64,000 bases of DNA from Cellulomonas cellasea (GCF_030372105.1 NZ_JAUDBQ010000018.1:1-64000), one strand, 5' to 3'; shown: positions 7,099-15,792, counted from the first letter of the stretch. Notes: a model not told the origin generated them from the sequence alone. Made by a program: numbers and translations.

Positions 7099-9851
7099 GC
7101 ACCACAGCCCGCACCGACACGTCGATTGACGGCGCCATCGACCAGCTCGTCGCCAACGCCGCCAAGGCCCTCGCCGAGTACTCGCGATTCACCCAGGAGG
7201 ACATCGACCACCTGGTGAAGAAGGCGGCGGTCGCCGCCCTCGACCAGCACGGCGAGCTCGCCCGCCACGCTGTCGAGGAGACCGGGCGCGGGGTCTTCGA
7301 GGACAAGGCCGTGAAGAACATCTTCGCGTGCGAGCACGTCACGAACTCCATGCGCTCGCTCAAGACCGTCGGCGTCATCAGCCGCGACGAGCTGTCCGGC
7401 ATCACCGAGATCGCCGAGCCCGTCGGCGTCGTCGCCGGCATCACGCCCGTCACCAACCCGACGTCCACCGCGATCTTCAAGGCGCTCATCGCGCTCAAGA
7501 CGCGCAACCCGATCATCTTCGCGTTCCACCCGAGCGCGCAGGAGTCCTCGGTCGCCGCGGCCCGCGTGGTCCGTGACGCCGCCGTCGCGGCCGGCGCCCC
7601 CGAGCACTGCGTGCAGTGGGTCGAGAAGCCGTCGCTCGACGCGACCGGCAAGCTCATGAACCACCCGGGCGTCGCCCTGATCCTCGCGACCGGTGGCAAC
7701 GCGATGGTCCGCGCCGCCTACTCGTGTGGCAAGCCGGCCCTCGGCGTCGGGGCCGGCAACGTCCCCGCCTACATCGAGAAGTCCGCGAAGCTCAAGCGCG
7801 CGGTCAACGACGTGGTGCTGTCCAAGGCCTTCGACAACGGGATGATCTGCGCCTCCGAGCAGGCGGTCATCCTCGACGAGGAGATCTACGACGAGGCGAT
7901 GGCGGAGTTCGCGACGCTGCACGCGTACCGCGTCAACGCCAAGGAGAAGGCGCTCCTCGAGAAGTTCATCTTCGGGGTGCAGGCCCAGGGCAAGAACTGC
8001 GGCGAGGCCAAGCTCAACGCCTCCGTGGTGGGCCAGTCCCCCGCCTGGATCGCCGAGCGCGCGGGCTTCACCGTCCCCGCGGAGACGTCGATCATCCTGG
8101 CCGAGGTCAGCGGCGTCGGCCCGCAGGAGCCGCTCACCCGCGAGAAGCTGTGCCCCGTGCTGGCCGTGCTGCGCGCCGGGTCCACCGAGCAGGGCATCTC
8201 CTACGCCGAGCAGATGGTGGAGTTCGACGGGCTCGGCCACAGCGCCGCCATCCACACGCAGGACGAGGCGCTCACCGAGGTCTACGGCAGCCGCGTCAAG
8301 GCGGTGCGCGTGATCGCGAACGCGCCGTCGTCGCTGGGCGGCATCGGCGACATCTACAACGCCTTCATCCCGTCCCTGACCCTCGGCTGCGGCTCGTACG
8401 GCCACAACTCGGTCTCGAACAACGTCTCGGCGGTCAACCTGGTGAACATCAAGCGCATCGGCCGCCGCAACAACAACCTGCAGTGGTTCAAGGTCCCGGC
8501 CAAGACGTACTTCGAGCCGAACGCCATCCGCTACCTCGCGGACATGGCCGACGTCGAGCGCGTGACCATCGTGACCGACTCGACCATGACGACGCTCGGC
8601 TTCGTCGACCGCATCATCGAGGTCCTCAACCGCCGCCCCAACAAGGTCGCGCTGCAGATCATCGACCAGGTCGAGCCCGAGCCGAGCGTGCGCACCGTCC
8701 AGGCGGGCGCCGCGCAGATGCGCCACTTCCGGCCCGACACGATCATCGCGCTGGGCGGCGGCTCGCCGATGGACGCCGCCAAGGTCATGTGGCTGCTGTA
8801 CGAGCACCCCGAGATCGTCTTCTCGGACCTCAAGCAGAAGTTCTTCGACGTCCGCAAGCGCGCGTTCAAGTTCCCCGTGCTGGGCGAGCTCGCCAAGCTC
8901 GTGTGCATTCCGACCACGTCGGGCACGGGCGCGGAGGTCACGCCGTTCGCTGTCATCTCCGACCCGGACGCCGGCAAGAAGTACCCGCTGGCGGACTACG
9001 CGCTCACGCCGACCGTCGCGATCATCGACCCGGTGCTGACCGCGAAGATGCCGCGCTCGCTGGCCGCCGACTCGGGCTTCGACGCCCTGACGCACGCGAC
9101 TGAGGCGTACGTGAGCGTGTACGCGAACGACTTCACGGACGGCATGGCGCTGCAGGCCATCCGGCTCATCTTCGACAACCTGGCCGCGAGCGTGAACGGC
9201 GAGCCGGGCGCCCCGGAGACGGCCGACGCCCGCGAGAAGATGCACAACGCGGGCACCATCGCCGGCATGGCGTTCGGCAACGCGTTCCTGGGCATCGTCC
9301 ACGCCATGGCGCACGTGGTGGGCTCCACCTACCACCTGGTCCACGGCCGCACGAACGCGACCCTGCTGCCGCACGTGATCCGCTACAACGGCACCATCCC
9401 GACCAAGCTCACGAGCTGGCCGAAGTACGAGCACTACGTGGCGCCCGAGCGGTTCCAGCAGATCGCCCAGGCGCTGGGCCTGCCGGCCGAGACCCCCGAG
9501 CAGGGCGTGGAGTCCTACGCGCTGGCCGTGGAGTCGCTGCGCTCGAAGGTGGGCATCCCGTCCTCGTTCCAGGCGCAGGGCGTCGACGAGCAGGAGTTCC
9601 TCGCCCGCCTCGACGAGGTCGCGATGGGCGCCTACGAGGACCAGTGCGCCCCGGCGAACCCGCGGATGCCGATGCTGGCCGACATGAAGGACATCATGAC
9701 GGCGGCGTACTACGGCACCTCCGTGGAGGACGTCCGGAGCCGTCGCGAGGTCGCGGCCCCGAAGGCGGCGAAGGCGGCCGCCGAGGCGCCGGTGGCCGAC
9801 GAGGCCACCGCCGATGAGGCACCGGCCGACGAGGCGCCTGCCCAGGCCTGA
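7095..9851 (+). CDS. adhE: Bifunctional acetaldehyde-CoA/alcohol dehydrogenase
   Basis: A 918-residue fusion that reduces acetyl-CoA to acetaldehyde and then ethanol, regenerating NAD+ during fermentation. Residues ~1-440 are the aldehyde dehydrogenase half, with catalytic Cys252 in DNGMICASEQ. Residues ~460-880 are the iron-dependent alcohol dehydrogenase half, with GGGSPMDAAKVMW, PTTSGTGAE and the His-rich metal region GIVHAMAHVVGSTYHLVHG. AdhE proteins of this type form long spirosome filaments. The last ~40 residues are a low-complexity Ala/Glu/Pro tail that I do not expect in the family core. The GTG start overlaps a 24-aa leader ORF, and a strong terminator follows. Confidence 0.97.
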   Translation: MSTTARTDTSIDGAIDQLVANAAKALAEYSRFTQEDIDHLVKKAAVAALDQHGELARHAVEETGRGVFEDKAVKNIFACEHVTNSMRSLKTVGVISRDELSGITEIAEPVGVVAGITPVTNPTSTAIFKALIALKTRNPIIFAFHPSAQESSVAAARVVRDAAVAAGAPEHCVQWVEKPSLDATGKLMNHPGVALILATGGNAMVRAAYSCGKPALGVGAGNVPAYIEKSAKLKRAVNDVVLSKAFDNGMICASEQAVILDEEIYDEAMAEFATLHAYRVNAKEKALLEKFIFGVQAQGKNCGEAKLNASVVGQSPAWIAERAGFTVPAETSIILAEVSGVGPQEPLTREKLCPVLAVLRAGSTEQGISYAEQMVEFDGLGHSAAIHTQDEALTEVYGSRVKAVRVIANAPSSLGGIGDIYNAFIPSLTLGCGSYGHNSVSNNVSAVNLVNIKRIGRRNNNLQWFKVPAKTYFEPNAIRYLADMADVERVTIVTDSTMTTLGFVDRIIEVLNRRPNKVALQIIDQVEPEPSVRTVQAGAAQMRHFRPDTIIALGGGSPMDAAKVMWLLYEHPEIVFSDLKQKFFDVRKRAFKFPVLGELAKLVCIPTTSGTGAEVTPFAVISDPDAGKKYPLADYALTPTVAIIDPVLTAKMPRSLAADSGFDALTHATEAYVSVYANDFTDGMALQAIRLIFDNLAASVNGEPGAPETADAREKMHNAGTIAGMAFGNAFLGIVHAMAHVVGSTYHLVHGRTNATLLPHVIRYNGTIPTKLTSWPKYEHYVAPERFQQIAQALGLPAETPEQGVESYALAVESLRSKVGIPSSFQAQGVDEQEFLARLDEVAMGAYEDQCAPANPRMPMLADMKDIMTAAYYGTSVEDVRSRREVAAPKAAKAAAEAPVADEATADEAPADEAPAQA

Positions 9852-9887
9852 CCGCCACGCCGCTGACCGGCTCGACCGGTCGCCTGC

Positions 9888-9926
9888 CAGCGCCCCGCCC
9901 GCGTGCCACACGCGGGCGGGGCGCTG
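9888..9926 (+). terminator. Strong hairpin terminator after adhE
   Basis: A perfect 18-bp GC-rich inverted repeat (9888-9905 with 9909-9926) with a 3-nt loop lies 37 bp after the adhE stop. No T-run follows, which is common for actinobacterial terminators. Confidence 0.75.
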
Positions 9927-10056
9927 TGCTGTGCGGCCCGCGCCCCGCCCGCGCGCCAGCGCTTTCCCAGGTCAGCGGGGCGCCCGGTTCCTCCGCTGTC
10001 GTCCCGGTCCTGTTCAGGCCACACTGGTGCGTCCGTCCCCCCTGTGAGGAGATCCC

Positions 10057-10575
10057 ATGCGCGTCCCCCCTGGTGTCCCCCGCCTGCTCGCCGCCGCTTC
10101 TGCCACGGCCCTCGCGCTCGCCCTGGCGGGCTGCGCCGAGGCGTCGACGGCCATCGACGAGGCCCGCGACGGCGCCCAGACCGCCGTTGACGAGGCGAAG
10201 GGCGCCGTCGCCGAGATGCAGGCCGCCGTCGACTCCGCCCGCGACGGGCTCGCCCAGGCCCGCACCGCCGCCGAGGACGCCCGCGCCGAGCTCGAGCAGC
10301 TCGACGCGAGCGCCAGGACGTCCGCGCAGGACGCCGTGGCTCGTGCGAGCACCGCGATGGACGACGCGTCAGCCGCGCTCGACGAGGCGGCTGCTGAGGG
10401 CTCCACCACGGCGAAGCAGCAGCTCGCGGACGCCGAGACCGCCCTGGCCGACGCCCGCGCGGAGGTCGAGAAGGCCGCGGAGTCGGCCGACGGCAACGCC
10501 CGCGCCGCGCTGGACGAGCTGTCCGCGCGCGTCGACGAGCTCCGTCAGAAGGTCGAGCAGGCGAGCGCGCAGTAA
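10057..10575 (+). CDS. Small coiled-coil lipoprotein
   Basis: A 172-residue protein with a short basic N-terminus, a hydrophobic core and the lipobox L-A-G-C26, so it should be exported, lipidated at Cys26 and anchored outside the cell membrane. The rest is almost entirely Ala/Glu/Asp/Arg in heptad-like spacing, predicting one long helical coiled coil. GGAG lies just upstream of the ATG. It has its own terminator-bounded position after adhE. I recognise no named family; a structural or cell-wall spacing role is conceivable but not shown. Confidence 0.8.
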   Translation: MRVPPGVPRLLAAASATALALALAGCAEASTAIDEARDGAQTAVDEAKGAVAEMQAAVDSARDGLAQARTAAEDARAELEQLDASARTSAQDAVARASTAMDDASAALDEAAAEGSTTAKQQLADAETALADARAEVEKAAESADGNARAALDELSARVDELRQKVEQASAQ

Positions 10576-10645
10576 CTCAGCCTGGCTCCCCGCGCGGTCG
10601 GCTCCCTTGAGCCCGGCCCATGGCTGGGCGCGCGAATTCACTCTG

Positions 10646-10675
10646 TTGCGCGGACTTCCGTGCGGGTCGGATATT
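10646..10675 (+). promoter_or_regulatory. Candidate promoter TTGCGC-N18-GATATT
   Basis: In an otherwise gene-free stretch, TTGCGC (10646-10651) and GATATT (10670-10675) are 18 bp apart and point at the small ORF starting at 10709. The -10 is locally AT-rich. The assignment is tentative. Confidence 0.35.
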
Positions 10676-10708
10676 CACGGGAACCCCCTGGCCTGCCGAT
10701 CAGAGGGC

Positions 10709-10837
10709 ATGGGAGTCCCACGGACCGAGCGCGCGGCACGGCGGCGCCATGTCGAGTGGTGGGTGCTCAGCGCCTGGCTCTCGCTCGGCCTGCTCGTCCT
10801 CGCCGGGCTGACCGCCGCGGCGGGCGTGGGCATCTGA
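10709..10837 (+). CDS. 42-aa single-pass membrane protein, hypothetical
   Basis: A short ORF codes for a basic N-terminus (several Arg in the first 13 residues) followed by one hydrophobic helix of about 22 residues, W-VLSAWLSLGLLVLAGLTAA. Positive-inside topology and a possible promoter upstream support it as real. The AGAGGG in front of the ATG is too close for an ideal ribosome binding site. It lies between the lipoprotein gene and a convergent DUF1349 gene, in 328 bases that hold nothing else I can identify. Function unknown. Confidence 0.4.
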   Translation: MGVPRTERAARRRHVEWWVLSAWLSLGLLVLAGLTAAAGVGI

Positions 10838-10903
10838 CGCAGGGGCGCGCGACCGCGCCGGTTGCTCCCCGACGCGGCCGGGCGCCCGCGGCGCCGCCTC
10901 GGC

Positions 10904-11530
10904 TCAGGAGCCGTCGCGCAGGTCGCCGAGCCGGGCGCGGGTGAACCTGACCTGGTCGAAGACGACGGCGCATCCGTCGCCGGTGGGCGCCTGCGCCTCG
11001 AAGCCGAGCGTCAGCGCGCCAGCCGGGTCGTCGAGCGCGAAGAAGCGGATCAGGCGCCATGCCTCCCCGTCGAGGGACGCGTGGTAGGCGAAGGCCTGGT
11101 CGATCCGGGACACGCGCAGCCACACCGACCGGCCGTCCACCACGAACCCGTTCGCGTCGTCGGCCACCTCGCGGCACACCACGGAGACGACCATCGGCTC
11201 GCCGTCGGGCGAGTACTCGAAGCACAGCTTCGCCCAGTGCCGGTCGTCGATCCACAGCAGCAGGACGCCTGCGTCGAAGGTGGCGGCGAAGTCCACGCTG
11301 ACGCGCGCGCTGAGCTGGAAGTCCCCGGCGGGCGGCGCGCCCAGGAGCGTCACGGCGTTCAGCATCGACTCCGCGTTCAGCGCGGACCCGGAGCCGGGGT
11401 CGACGAAGATGTCGCTGTGCGGCAGGGCGGCCACCCGCACCGTGCCGGTCGCGTCATCCACGGCCCAGGAGGAGCCGTCTCGGGGCGTGAGCGCGAAGGG
11501 GATGCCGGGGACGTGCTGCGCAGTGGTCAT
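10904..11530 (-). CDS. DUF1349 domain protein
   Basis: A 208-residue protein matching the DUF1349 (YesU-like, concanavalin-A-like beta-sandwich) family: FQLSARVSVDFAATFDAGVLLLWIDDRHWAK is the typical strand pattern, and SVWLRVSRIDQAFAYHASLDGEAW follows. Members may bind or act on carbohydrates, but the biochemical role is not established. No signal peptide is visible, so it should be cytoplasmic. The ATG at 11530 is preceded by GGGAGCACCTC. The exporter gene upstream on the same strand ends 55 bp away, so the two may be co-transcribed. Confidence 0.8.
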   Translation of the reverse strand: MTTAQHVPGIPFALTPRDGSSWAVDDATGTVRVAALPHSDIFVDPGSGSALNAESMLNAVTLLGAPPAGDFQLSARVSVDFAATFDAGVLLLWIDDRHWAKLCFEYSPDGEPMVVSVVCREVADDANGFVVDGRSVWLRVSRIDQAFAYHASLDGEAWRLIRFFALDDPAGALTLGFEAQAPTGDGCAVVFDQVRFTRARLGDLRDGS

Positions 11531-11585
11531 GAGGTGCTCCCAGGTGGGTGTCGGGGACCGCACGACGACGCCGCGCGGGTGGTTC

Positions 11586-12881
11586 CTAGGTGGTCCAGCC
11601 GCCCGCGCGGTAGGCCGGCGTGGCGAGCACGAGCACGAGCATCGCCACGGCAGCGGAGCCGACCATGACGATCGCCATCGCGAGGGTGTCCCCGCCGAGC
11701 ACGCCCACCAGCGGGCTGACGGTGCCGGACACGCCGGCCTGCGTCGCTCCGATGAACGCCGCCGCGGTGCCCGCGATCGCCCCATGCCGGCCCAGGGCCA
11801 GCGCGGAGGCGTTGGGCGGGGTGAAGTTGACCAGCGCGAGCAGCATCCACAGCACCACGAGCAGCGCGGGCAGGCCGCCGGCGCCGGTGAGCGCGAGGAC
11901 GAGCAGCAGCAGGGTCAGCCCGAGCGAGATCGGCAGCACGATCCGGATGATGCGGATCGGCGCGTACTTGCGCACGAGTGACGCGTTGACCTGGGCGCCG
12001 AGCACGAGCCCGGCGCCGTTGACGGCGAAGACGAGGGCGAACTGGTTCGCGCTGAGGCCGTAGCCCTCGCGCAGCACGAACGGCGAGCCGACGACGTAGC
12101 TCATGAGCACCGCGGCGCCGAGGCCCGGGAGCACCGCGAGCGCCACGAAGTGCCTGTCGCGCAGCAGCGTCGCGTACCCGGCGATCGCGGCCCGCAGCCC
12201 GCCGTCACGGCGCCGCTCGACGGGCAGCGACTCCGGCATCCGCCGCCAGACCACCACCCACAGCGCCGCCCCGAACACCGCCAGCGCGACGAACACCCCG
12301 CGCCAGCCGGCGAACCCGGCGATGAGGCCGCCGATGGTCGGGGCGAACAGGGGCGCCACGCCGATGACGAGCATGAGGCGGGACAGCAGCCGGGACGCGT
12401 CCGACCCGACGAAGCGGTCGCGGATGAGCGCCATCGCGACGACGGAGGCCGACGCGTTGAAGAACCCCTGGAGGACGCGCAGCGCGATGAGCGGCACGAT
12501 GCCGGGCGCGATGGCGCACAGCAGGGAGGTGACCACGTGCAGCGCGACGCCGATGAGCACCGGGAGCCTGCGGCCGAGCCGGTCGGAGGCGGGGCCGATG
12601 ACGAGCTGGCCCACGGCGCCGCCGAGCAGCATGCCGGTCATGGTGAGCTGGGCGCCGGTGGCGGTGGCGCCGAGGTCGCGTGCGACGTCGGGCAGCGACG
12701 GCAGGTAGATGTCGGTGGAGACGGCCGGCAGCGCGCACATCACGCCCAGCAGGAGCACGTACTTGGCGTTGGGGACGTAGGCGGGTGCGCCGGGCGCGCC
12801 TCCGGGCGTCGCGGGCGCGCCGGTGGGCTCAGGGGGCAGGGCAGGGGTGGAGCGGCTGGTCATCGTCGGCCATGTTCTCAT
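11586..12881 (-). CDS. MFS multidrug exporter, Bcr/CflA type
   Basis: A 431-residue major facilitator with about twelve membrane segments after a Pro/Ala-rich N-terminal tail of ~35 residues. The first helix ends in STDIYLPSLPDVARDL, the hallmark of the Bcr/CflA drug-resistance subfamily. Loop 2-3 has GPASDRLGRRLPVLIG, the family motif A. It should export small toxic compounds by proton antiport; the substrate is unknown. An in-frame ATG at 12863 is an alternative start. The gene is divergent from the SRAP gene, with a perfect 12-bp palindrome between them. Confidence 0.92.
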   Translation of the reverse strand: MRTWPTMTSRSTPALPPEPTGAPATPGGAPGAPAYVPNAKYVLLLGVMCALPAVSTDIYLPSLPDVARDLGATATGAQLTMTGMLLGGAVGQLVIGPASDRLGRRLPVLIGVALHVVTSLLCAIAPGIVPLIALRVLQGFFNASASVVAMALIRDRFVGSDASRLLSRLMLVIGVAPLFAPTIGGLIAGFAGWRGVFVALAVFGAALWVVVWRRMPESLPVERRRDGGLRAAIAGYATLLRDRHFVALAVLPGLGAAVLMSYVVGSPFVLREGYGLSANQFALVFAVNGAGLVLGAQVNASLVRKYAPIRIIRIVLPISLGLTLLLLVLALTGAGGLPALLVVLWMLLALVNFTPPNASALALGRHGAIAGTAAAFIGATQAGVSGTVSPLVGVLGGDTLAMAIVMVGSAAVAMLVLVLATPAYRAGGWTT

Positions 12882-12898
12882 CGACGGCCGACCTCATG

Positions 12899-12910
12899 CG
12901 AATCGATTCG
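12899..12910. promoter_or_regulatory. Perfect palindrome CGAATCGATTCG between exporter and SRAP genes
   Basis: A 12-bp self-complementary sequence sits 18 bp from the exporter start and 36 bp from the SRAP start. It is AT-richer than its surroundings, as expected of an operator. Its half-site CGAAT is close to the actinobacterial SOS-box half-site CGAAC, but the spacing is 2 nt shorter, so a LexA site is not claimed. Confidence 0.4.
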
Positions 12911-12946
12911 ACCGCTCGTGTCGGAGCCATCGGCCACACTGGGGGG

Positions 12947-13687
12947 ATGTGTGGTCGATATGCCTCCTTCCGCCGGGTCCAGGCGCTGGAAGACGCGTTC
13001 CGCATCGCCGAGGTGGCCCAGGACGCGCGCCTGCTCCCCGAGTCCTGGAACGTCGCGCCCACCGACCCGGTGCGCATGGTCGTCGAGCGCGCGGACCGCG
13101 AGACCGGTGAGATCAACCGCCAGCTCCAGGCCGCGCGGTGGGGGCTCGTGCCGTCCTGGGCGAAGGACCCCTCGATCGGCAACCGGATGATCAACGCGCG
13201 CGCCGAGACCCTGCTGGACAAGGGCTCGTACCGCAAGGCCTTCGCGCAGCGCCGCGCGCTGCTGCCCGCCGACGGGTACTACGAGTGGAAGCGCCCGGGC
13301 CCGGGGGCGCTGACCAAGGCCAAGCAGCCGTTCTACATCCACCCCGCCGACGACGGGCCGCTCGCCCTCGCCGGGCTGTACGAGTTCTGGCGCGACCCCG
13401 CCAAGGCCGCCGACGACCCGAGCCGCTGGCTCGTGACCACCACAGTCATCACCACCGACGCCAGCGAGCCGCTCGCGCACATCCACGACCGGCAGCCGCT
13501 CATGCTGCGCCCCGAGGCCTGGGACGCCTGGCTCGACCCCGCCGTGGGCGCCGACGACGCGGCCGACCTGCTGCGGGCCCCCGCCCCGACGCTCGTCGCG
13601 ACGGAGGTCTCCACGCGCGTCAACAAGGTCGGCAACAACGGGCCCGAGCTGATCGAGCCCGAGGAGCCGGCAGCCCCGGAGGCCTGA
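12947..13687 (+). CDS. SRAP (HMCES/YedK) family abasic-site DNA-protein crosslinking protein
   Basis: A 246-residue protein starting MCGRY. After Met removal Cys2 becomes the N-terminal nucleophile that forms a thiazolidine link with abasic sites in single-stranded DNA. Other conserved positions are visible: NVAPTDPV, ARWGLVPSWAKD, INARAETLLDKGSYRKAF, RALLPADGYYEWK and the active-site His in PLAHIHDRQPLML. The family shields abasic sites and limits error-prone repair. The start is fixed by the need for Cys2; a CACACT box lies 6 nt upstream, suggesting a leaderless message. Confidence 0.95.
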   Translation: MCGRYASFRRVQALEDAFRIAEVAQDARLLPESWNVAPTDPVRMVVERADRETGEINRQLQAARWGLVPSWAKDPSIGNRMINARAETLLDKGSYRKAFAQRRALLPADGYYEWKRPGPGALTKAKQPFYIHPADDGPLALAGLYEFWRDPAKAADDPSRWLVTTTVITTDASEPLAHIHDRQPLMLRPEAWDAWLDPAVGADDAADLLRAPAPTLVATEVSTRVNKVGNNGPELIEPEEPAAPEA

Positions 13688-13715
13688 CGCCGAGGCCTGG
13701 CGCCGAGCGTCAGGC
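13682..13715. terminator. Inverted repeat spanning both convergent stop codons
   Basis: GCCTGACGC (13682-13690) pairs with GCGTCAGGC (13707-13715), with a GC-rich 16-nt loop that can fold further. It covers the stop codons of the SRAP gene and of the adenylate cyclase gene, so it can serve as a bidirectional terminator. Confidence 0.5.
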
Positions 13716-14792
13716 GACGCGGAGCAGCACCGGCGCGATCGGCCCGATGCCGGCCAGGTCCCGCGTCGGCTGCTGCTCGGCCACGAACCGCGGGTCGGAG
13801 GCCAGCAGCGCGGCCGTGGAGCCGTCCGTGAGCACGGTGCTCGGCTCCGCGATGTCCGTGAGCCGCGCCGCGAGGTTCACCGACGGCCCGAACACGTCGC
13901 CGAACCGGGACAGCACCCGGCCCCACACGAACCCGACACGCACGGGCGTCACGCCGCGCGCCCCCTCGGCCAGCCCGCCGGCGCCCTTCTCGCGCTCGAC
14001 GTCGAGGTCCCCGCCCAGTACCCGGGCCAGCCCCAGGGCCACCCGCGCGCCGGTCTGCACGTCGTCCGCGACGAACAGCACCGCGTCGCCGATGGTCTTC
14101 ACCACCCGGCCGCCCGCGTTGGTGACGACGTCCCGCGCGACGGTCTCGAAGCGCTGCACGAACTCGCTGAGGTCGGTGGAGCCCAGGCCTGCCGTGCGGC
14201 GCGTGAAGGACACCATGTCGGCGAATCCGACGGCGCGGGCCAGGGGCAGCGCCGTCGGGTCGGGCCGCTCGTCGCGCTGGTGGGCGAACTCCGCGGACAG
14301 CCGCCCGGCGATCGCCGCGAGCTGGCGCCGCCAGGAGTGCACGAGCTGCGACTCGAGCAGCGGCGCGATGTCGGCGAGCTGGTCCAGCACGAGCAGCCGC
14401 GCCGAGATGTCGTCCAGCTCATGCCTGCGGGCCAAGTCCTCCACGAGTGCCTCGACCTGCCACAGCGCCAGGCGGTCGCTGGTGTGGCCCAGCGCGCGGG
14501 TCAGGGAGATCGCGGTGCGCCTGTCGACGCCGTGCTCGCGCTGCAGGTCGGCCCACCGGCCCACGGCGGCGGCGTCCTGCTGGGTGAAGACCACCTCGTC
14601 CGCCGAGGGGTGCGGCAGGCCCAGCGTCTGCCAGTACAGCCGCACCAGGTCCAGGTCGATGCCGACCTGCTCGGCGAGGTCGCGGAGCGTCAGCGTGCGC
14701 GGGCCGCCGAGGAGCTCGTCGTCCAGCTCGTCCAGCGTCGACGGACGCTCGGACTCAGCCCCCGCGTCGTGCTCGTCTCTCTCACCCGCCAC
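13710..14792 (-). CDS. Class III adenylate cyclase with N-terminal regulatory domain
   Basis: A 360-residue soluble cyclase. Residues ~30-180 resemble the autoinhibitory, pH-sensing N-terminal domain of M. tuberculosis Rv1264, beginning with a helix-turn-helix-like LTLRDLAEQVGIDLDLVRLYWQTLGLP. The catalytic domain has all the expected residues: metal Asp192 and Asp236, substrate-binding Lys232 and Asp299, transition-state Asn306 and Arg310. It should convert ATP to cAMP as a homodimer. The GTG start follows TACGCT by 7 nt. cAMP made here could feed a CRP/GlxR-type regulator; a matching site lies in front of sdhC. Confidence 0.9.
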   Translation of the reverse strand: MAGERDEHDAGAESERPSTLDELDDELLGGPRTLTLRDLAEQVGIDLDLVRLYWQTLGLPHPSADEVVFTQQDAAAVGRWADLQREHGVDRRTAISLTRALGHTSDRLALWQVEALVEDLARRHELDDISARLLVLDQLADIAPLLESQLVHSWRRQLAAIAGRLSAEFAHQRDERPDPTALPLARAVGFADMVSFTRRTAGLGSTDLSEFVQRFETVARDVVTNAGGRVVKTIGDAVLFVADDVQTGARVALGLARVLGGDLDVEREKGAGGLAEGARGVTPVRVGFVWGRVLSRFGDVFGPSVNLAARLTDIAEPSTVLTDGSTAALLASDPRFVAEQQPTRDLAGIGPIAPVLLRVA

Positions 14793-14799
14793 GAGGTCG

Positions 14800-14805
14800 A
14801 GCGTA
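14800..14805 (-). promoter_or_regulatory. -10 box TACGCT, leaderless type, for the cyclase gene
   Basis: On the minus strand TACGCT ends 7 nt before the GTG at 14792. It lies between the cyclase start and the stop of birA (14808), so the cyclase probably has its own promoter. Confidence 0.5.
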
Positions 14806-14807
14806 GA

Positions 14808-15677
14808 TCACCCACCTGCCCGCACGTGACGCACGTCACCGGCCAGCACCTGGTGCTCCGTCCCCGCGGCGTCCACCACCACGAGCGCGCCCTCGTGGTC
14901 GAGCCGGCGCGCGACCCCCAGCAGCTCGCCGCCGCCGGGCAGCTCGACGCGCACCCGGTCGCCCAGCGTCGCGCACACCGCGGAGACCTCGTCGGCGATC
15001 CCCGACGCCTCCGCGTCGCCGCCGTGCGAGCGCCACCTGTCGAGCACATCCGCGAGCGAGGACACCAAGGCGACCAGCAGCAACTCGCGATCCTGCTCGC
15101 CGCCGCCCGCGACCCGCAGCGACGTCGCGCTCGGCACCACCAGCTCGTCGTCCGCCTGCGAGACGTTGATGCCGATGCCCACCACGACCACGTCGCCCTC
15201 GGGGGTGCGCACCAACTCGGTCAGCACCCCGCCGAGCTTGCGCAGCGTCCCCCAGCCCGGCACCTCGCTGCCGTCCGCCGCGTGCACCATCACGTCGTTC
15301 GGCCACTTGAGCGCCGCCGCCACCCCGGCGGTGGCGCGCAGCGCGTGCACGGCCCCGAGCCCGGCGACGAGCGGGATCCAGCCGTAGGTCTCCGGCGGCG
15401 TCGCGGGGCGGATCGCGAAGGAGGCGGTCAACGCGGCGCGCGGCGGGGTCTCCCAGGTGCGCCCGGCCCGGCCCCGGCCGTGCTCCTGGTGGTCGGCCAC
15501 CAGGAGGCTCCCGCTGGGCCAGGCCGCGGGGTCGGCGCGCACCGCAGCCACCAGGTCGGTGTTGGTCGACCCGGTGCGCTCCACCACCTCCACCCGGCGC
15601 AGCGGGCCCGCGGGCTCCAGCAGCAGCTCGCGCAGGACGGAGGCGCGCAGCGGCCGGCGCTCGATCTGTTCAGCCAT
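14808..15677 (-). CDS. birA: Biotin-[acetyl-CoA-carboxylase] ligase
   Basis: A 289-residue biotin protein ligase that activates biotin with ATP and attaches it to the carrier lysine of carboxylases. GRGRAGRTWETP holds the biotinyl-AMP binding loop and ALKWPNDVM the catalytic lysine. GGVLTELVRT and GIGINVSQ complete the core, and a short C-terminal SH3-like domain ends the protein. There is no N-terminal DNA-binding domain, so it is a monofunctional group I ligase and not a repressor. It faces the acyl-CoA carboxylase beta gene; the alpha subunit at 21.8 kb is a likely substrate. Confidence 0.95.
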   Translation of the reverse strand: MAEQIERRPLRASVLRELLLEPAGPLRRVEVVERTGSTNTDLVAAVRADPAAWPSGSLLVADHQEHGRGRAGRTWETPPRAALTASFAIRPATPPETYGWIPLVAGLGAVHALRATAGVAAALKWPNDVMVHAADGSEVPGWGTLRKLGGVLTELVRTPEGDVVVVGIGINVSQADDELVVPSATSLRVAGGGEQDRELLLVALVSSLADVLDRWRSHGGDAEASGIADEVSAVCATLGDRVRVELPGGGELLGVARRLDHEGALVVVDAAGTEHQVLAGDVRHVRAGG

Positions 15678-15792
15678 GAGGCCATCATCGCTCGCCGGGC
15701 AGCGGGCGCCCAGACCGTGCTTGTGGGAACCCGACGACACGACGCGCACATCCCCGTCAGCGGACTGCACGTGTCGGACGGGCTCGGACATC

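Noticed and set aside
6462-9911. Open frame of 1149 codons on the minus strand opposite adhE
   Set aside because: It is the complement of adhE and the end of the antiporter gene in a high-GC genome. Its translation is Arg/Val/Asp/His-rich without domains, while adhE is unmistakable.
12899-12910. LexA/SOS box in front of the SRAP gene
   Set aside because: The palindrome has CGAAT half-sites with no extra spacer, whereas actinobacterial SOS boxes are CGAAC-N4-GTTCG. It is kept only as an unassigned operator.
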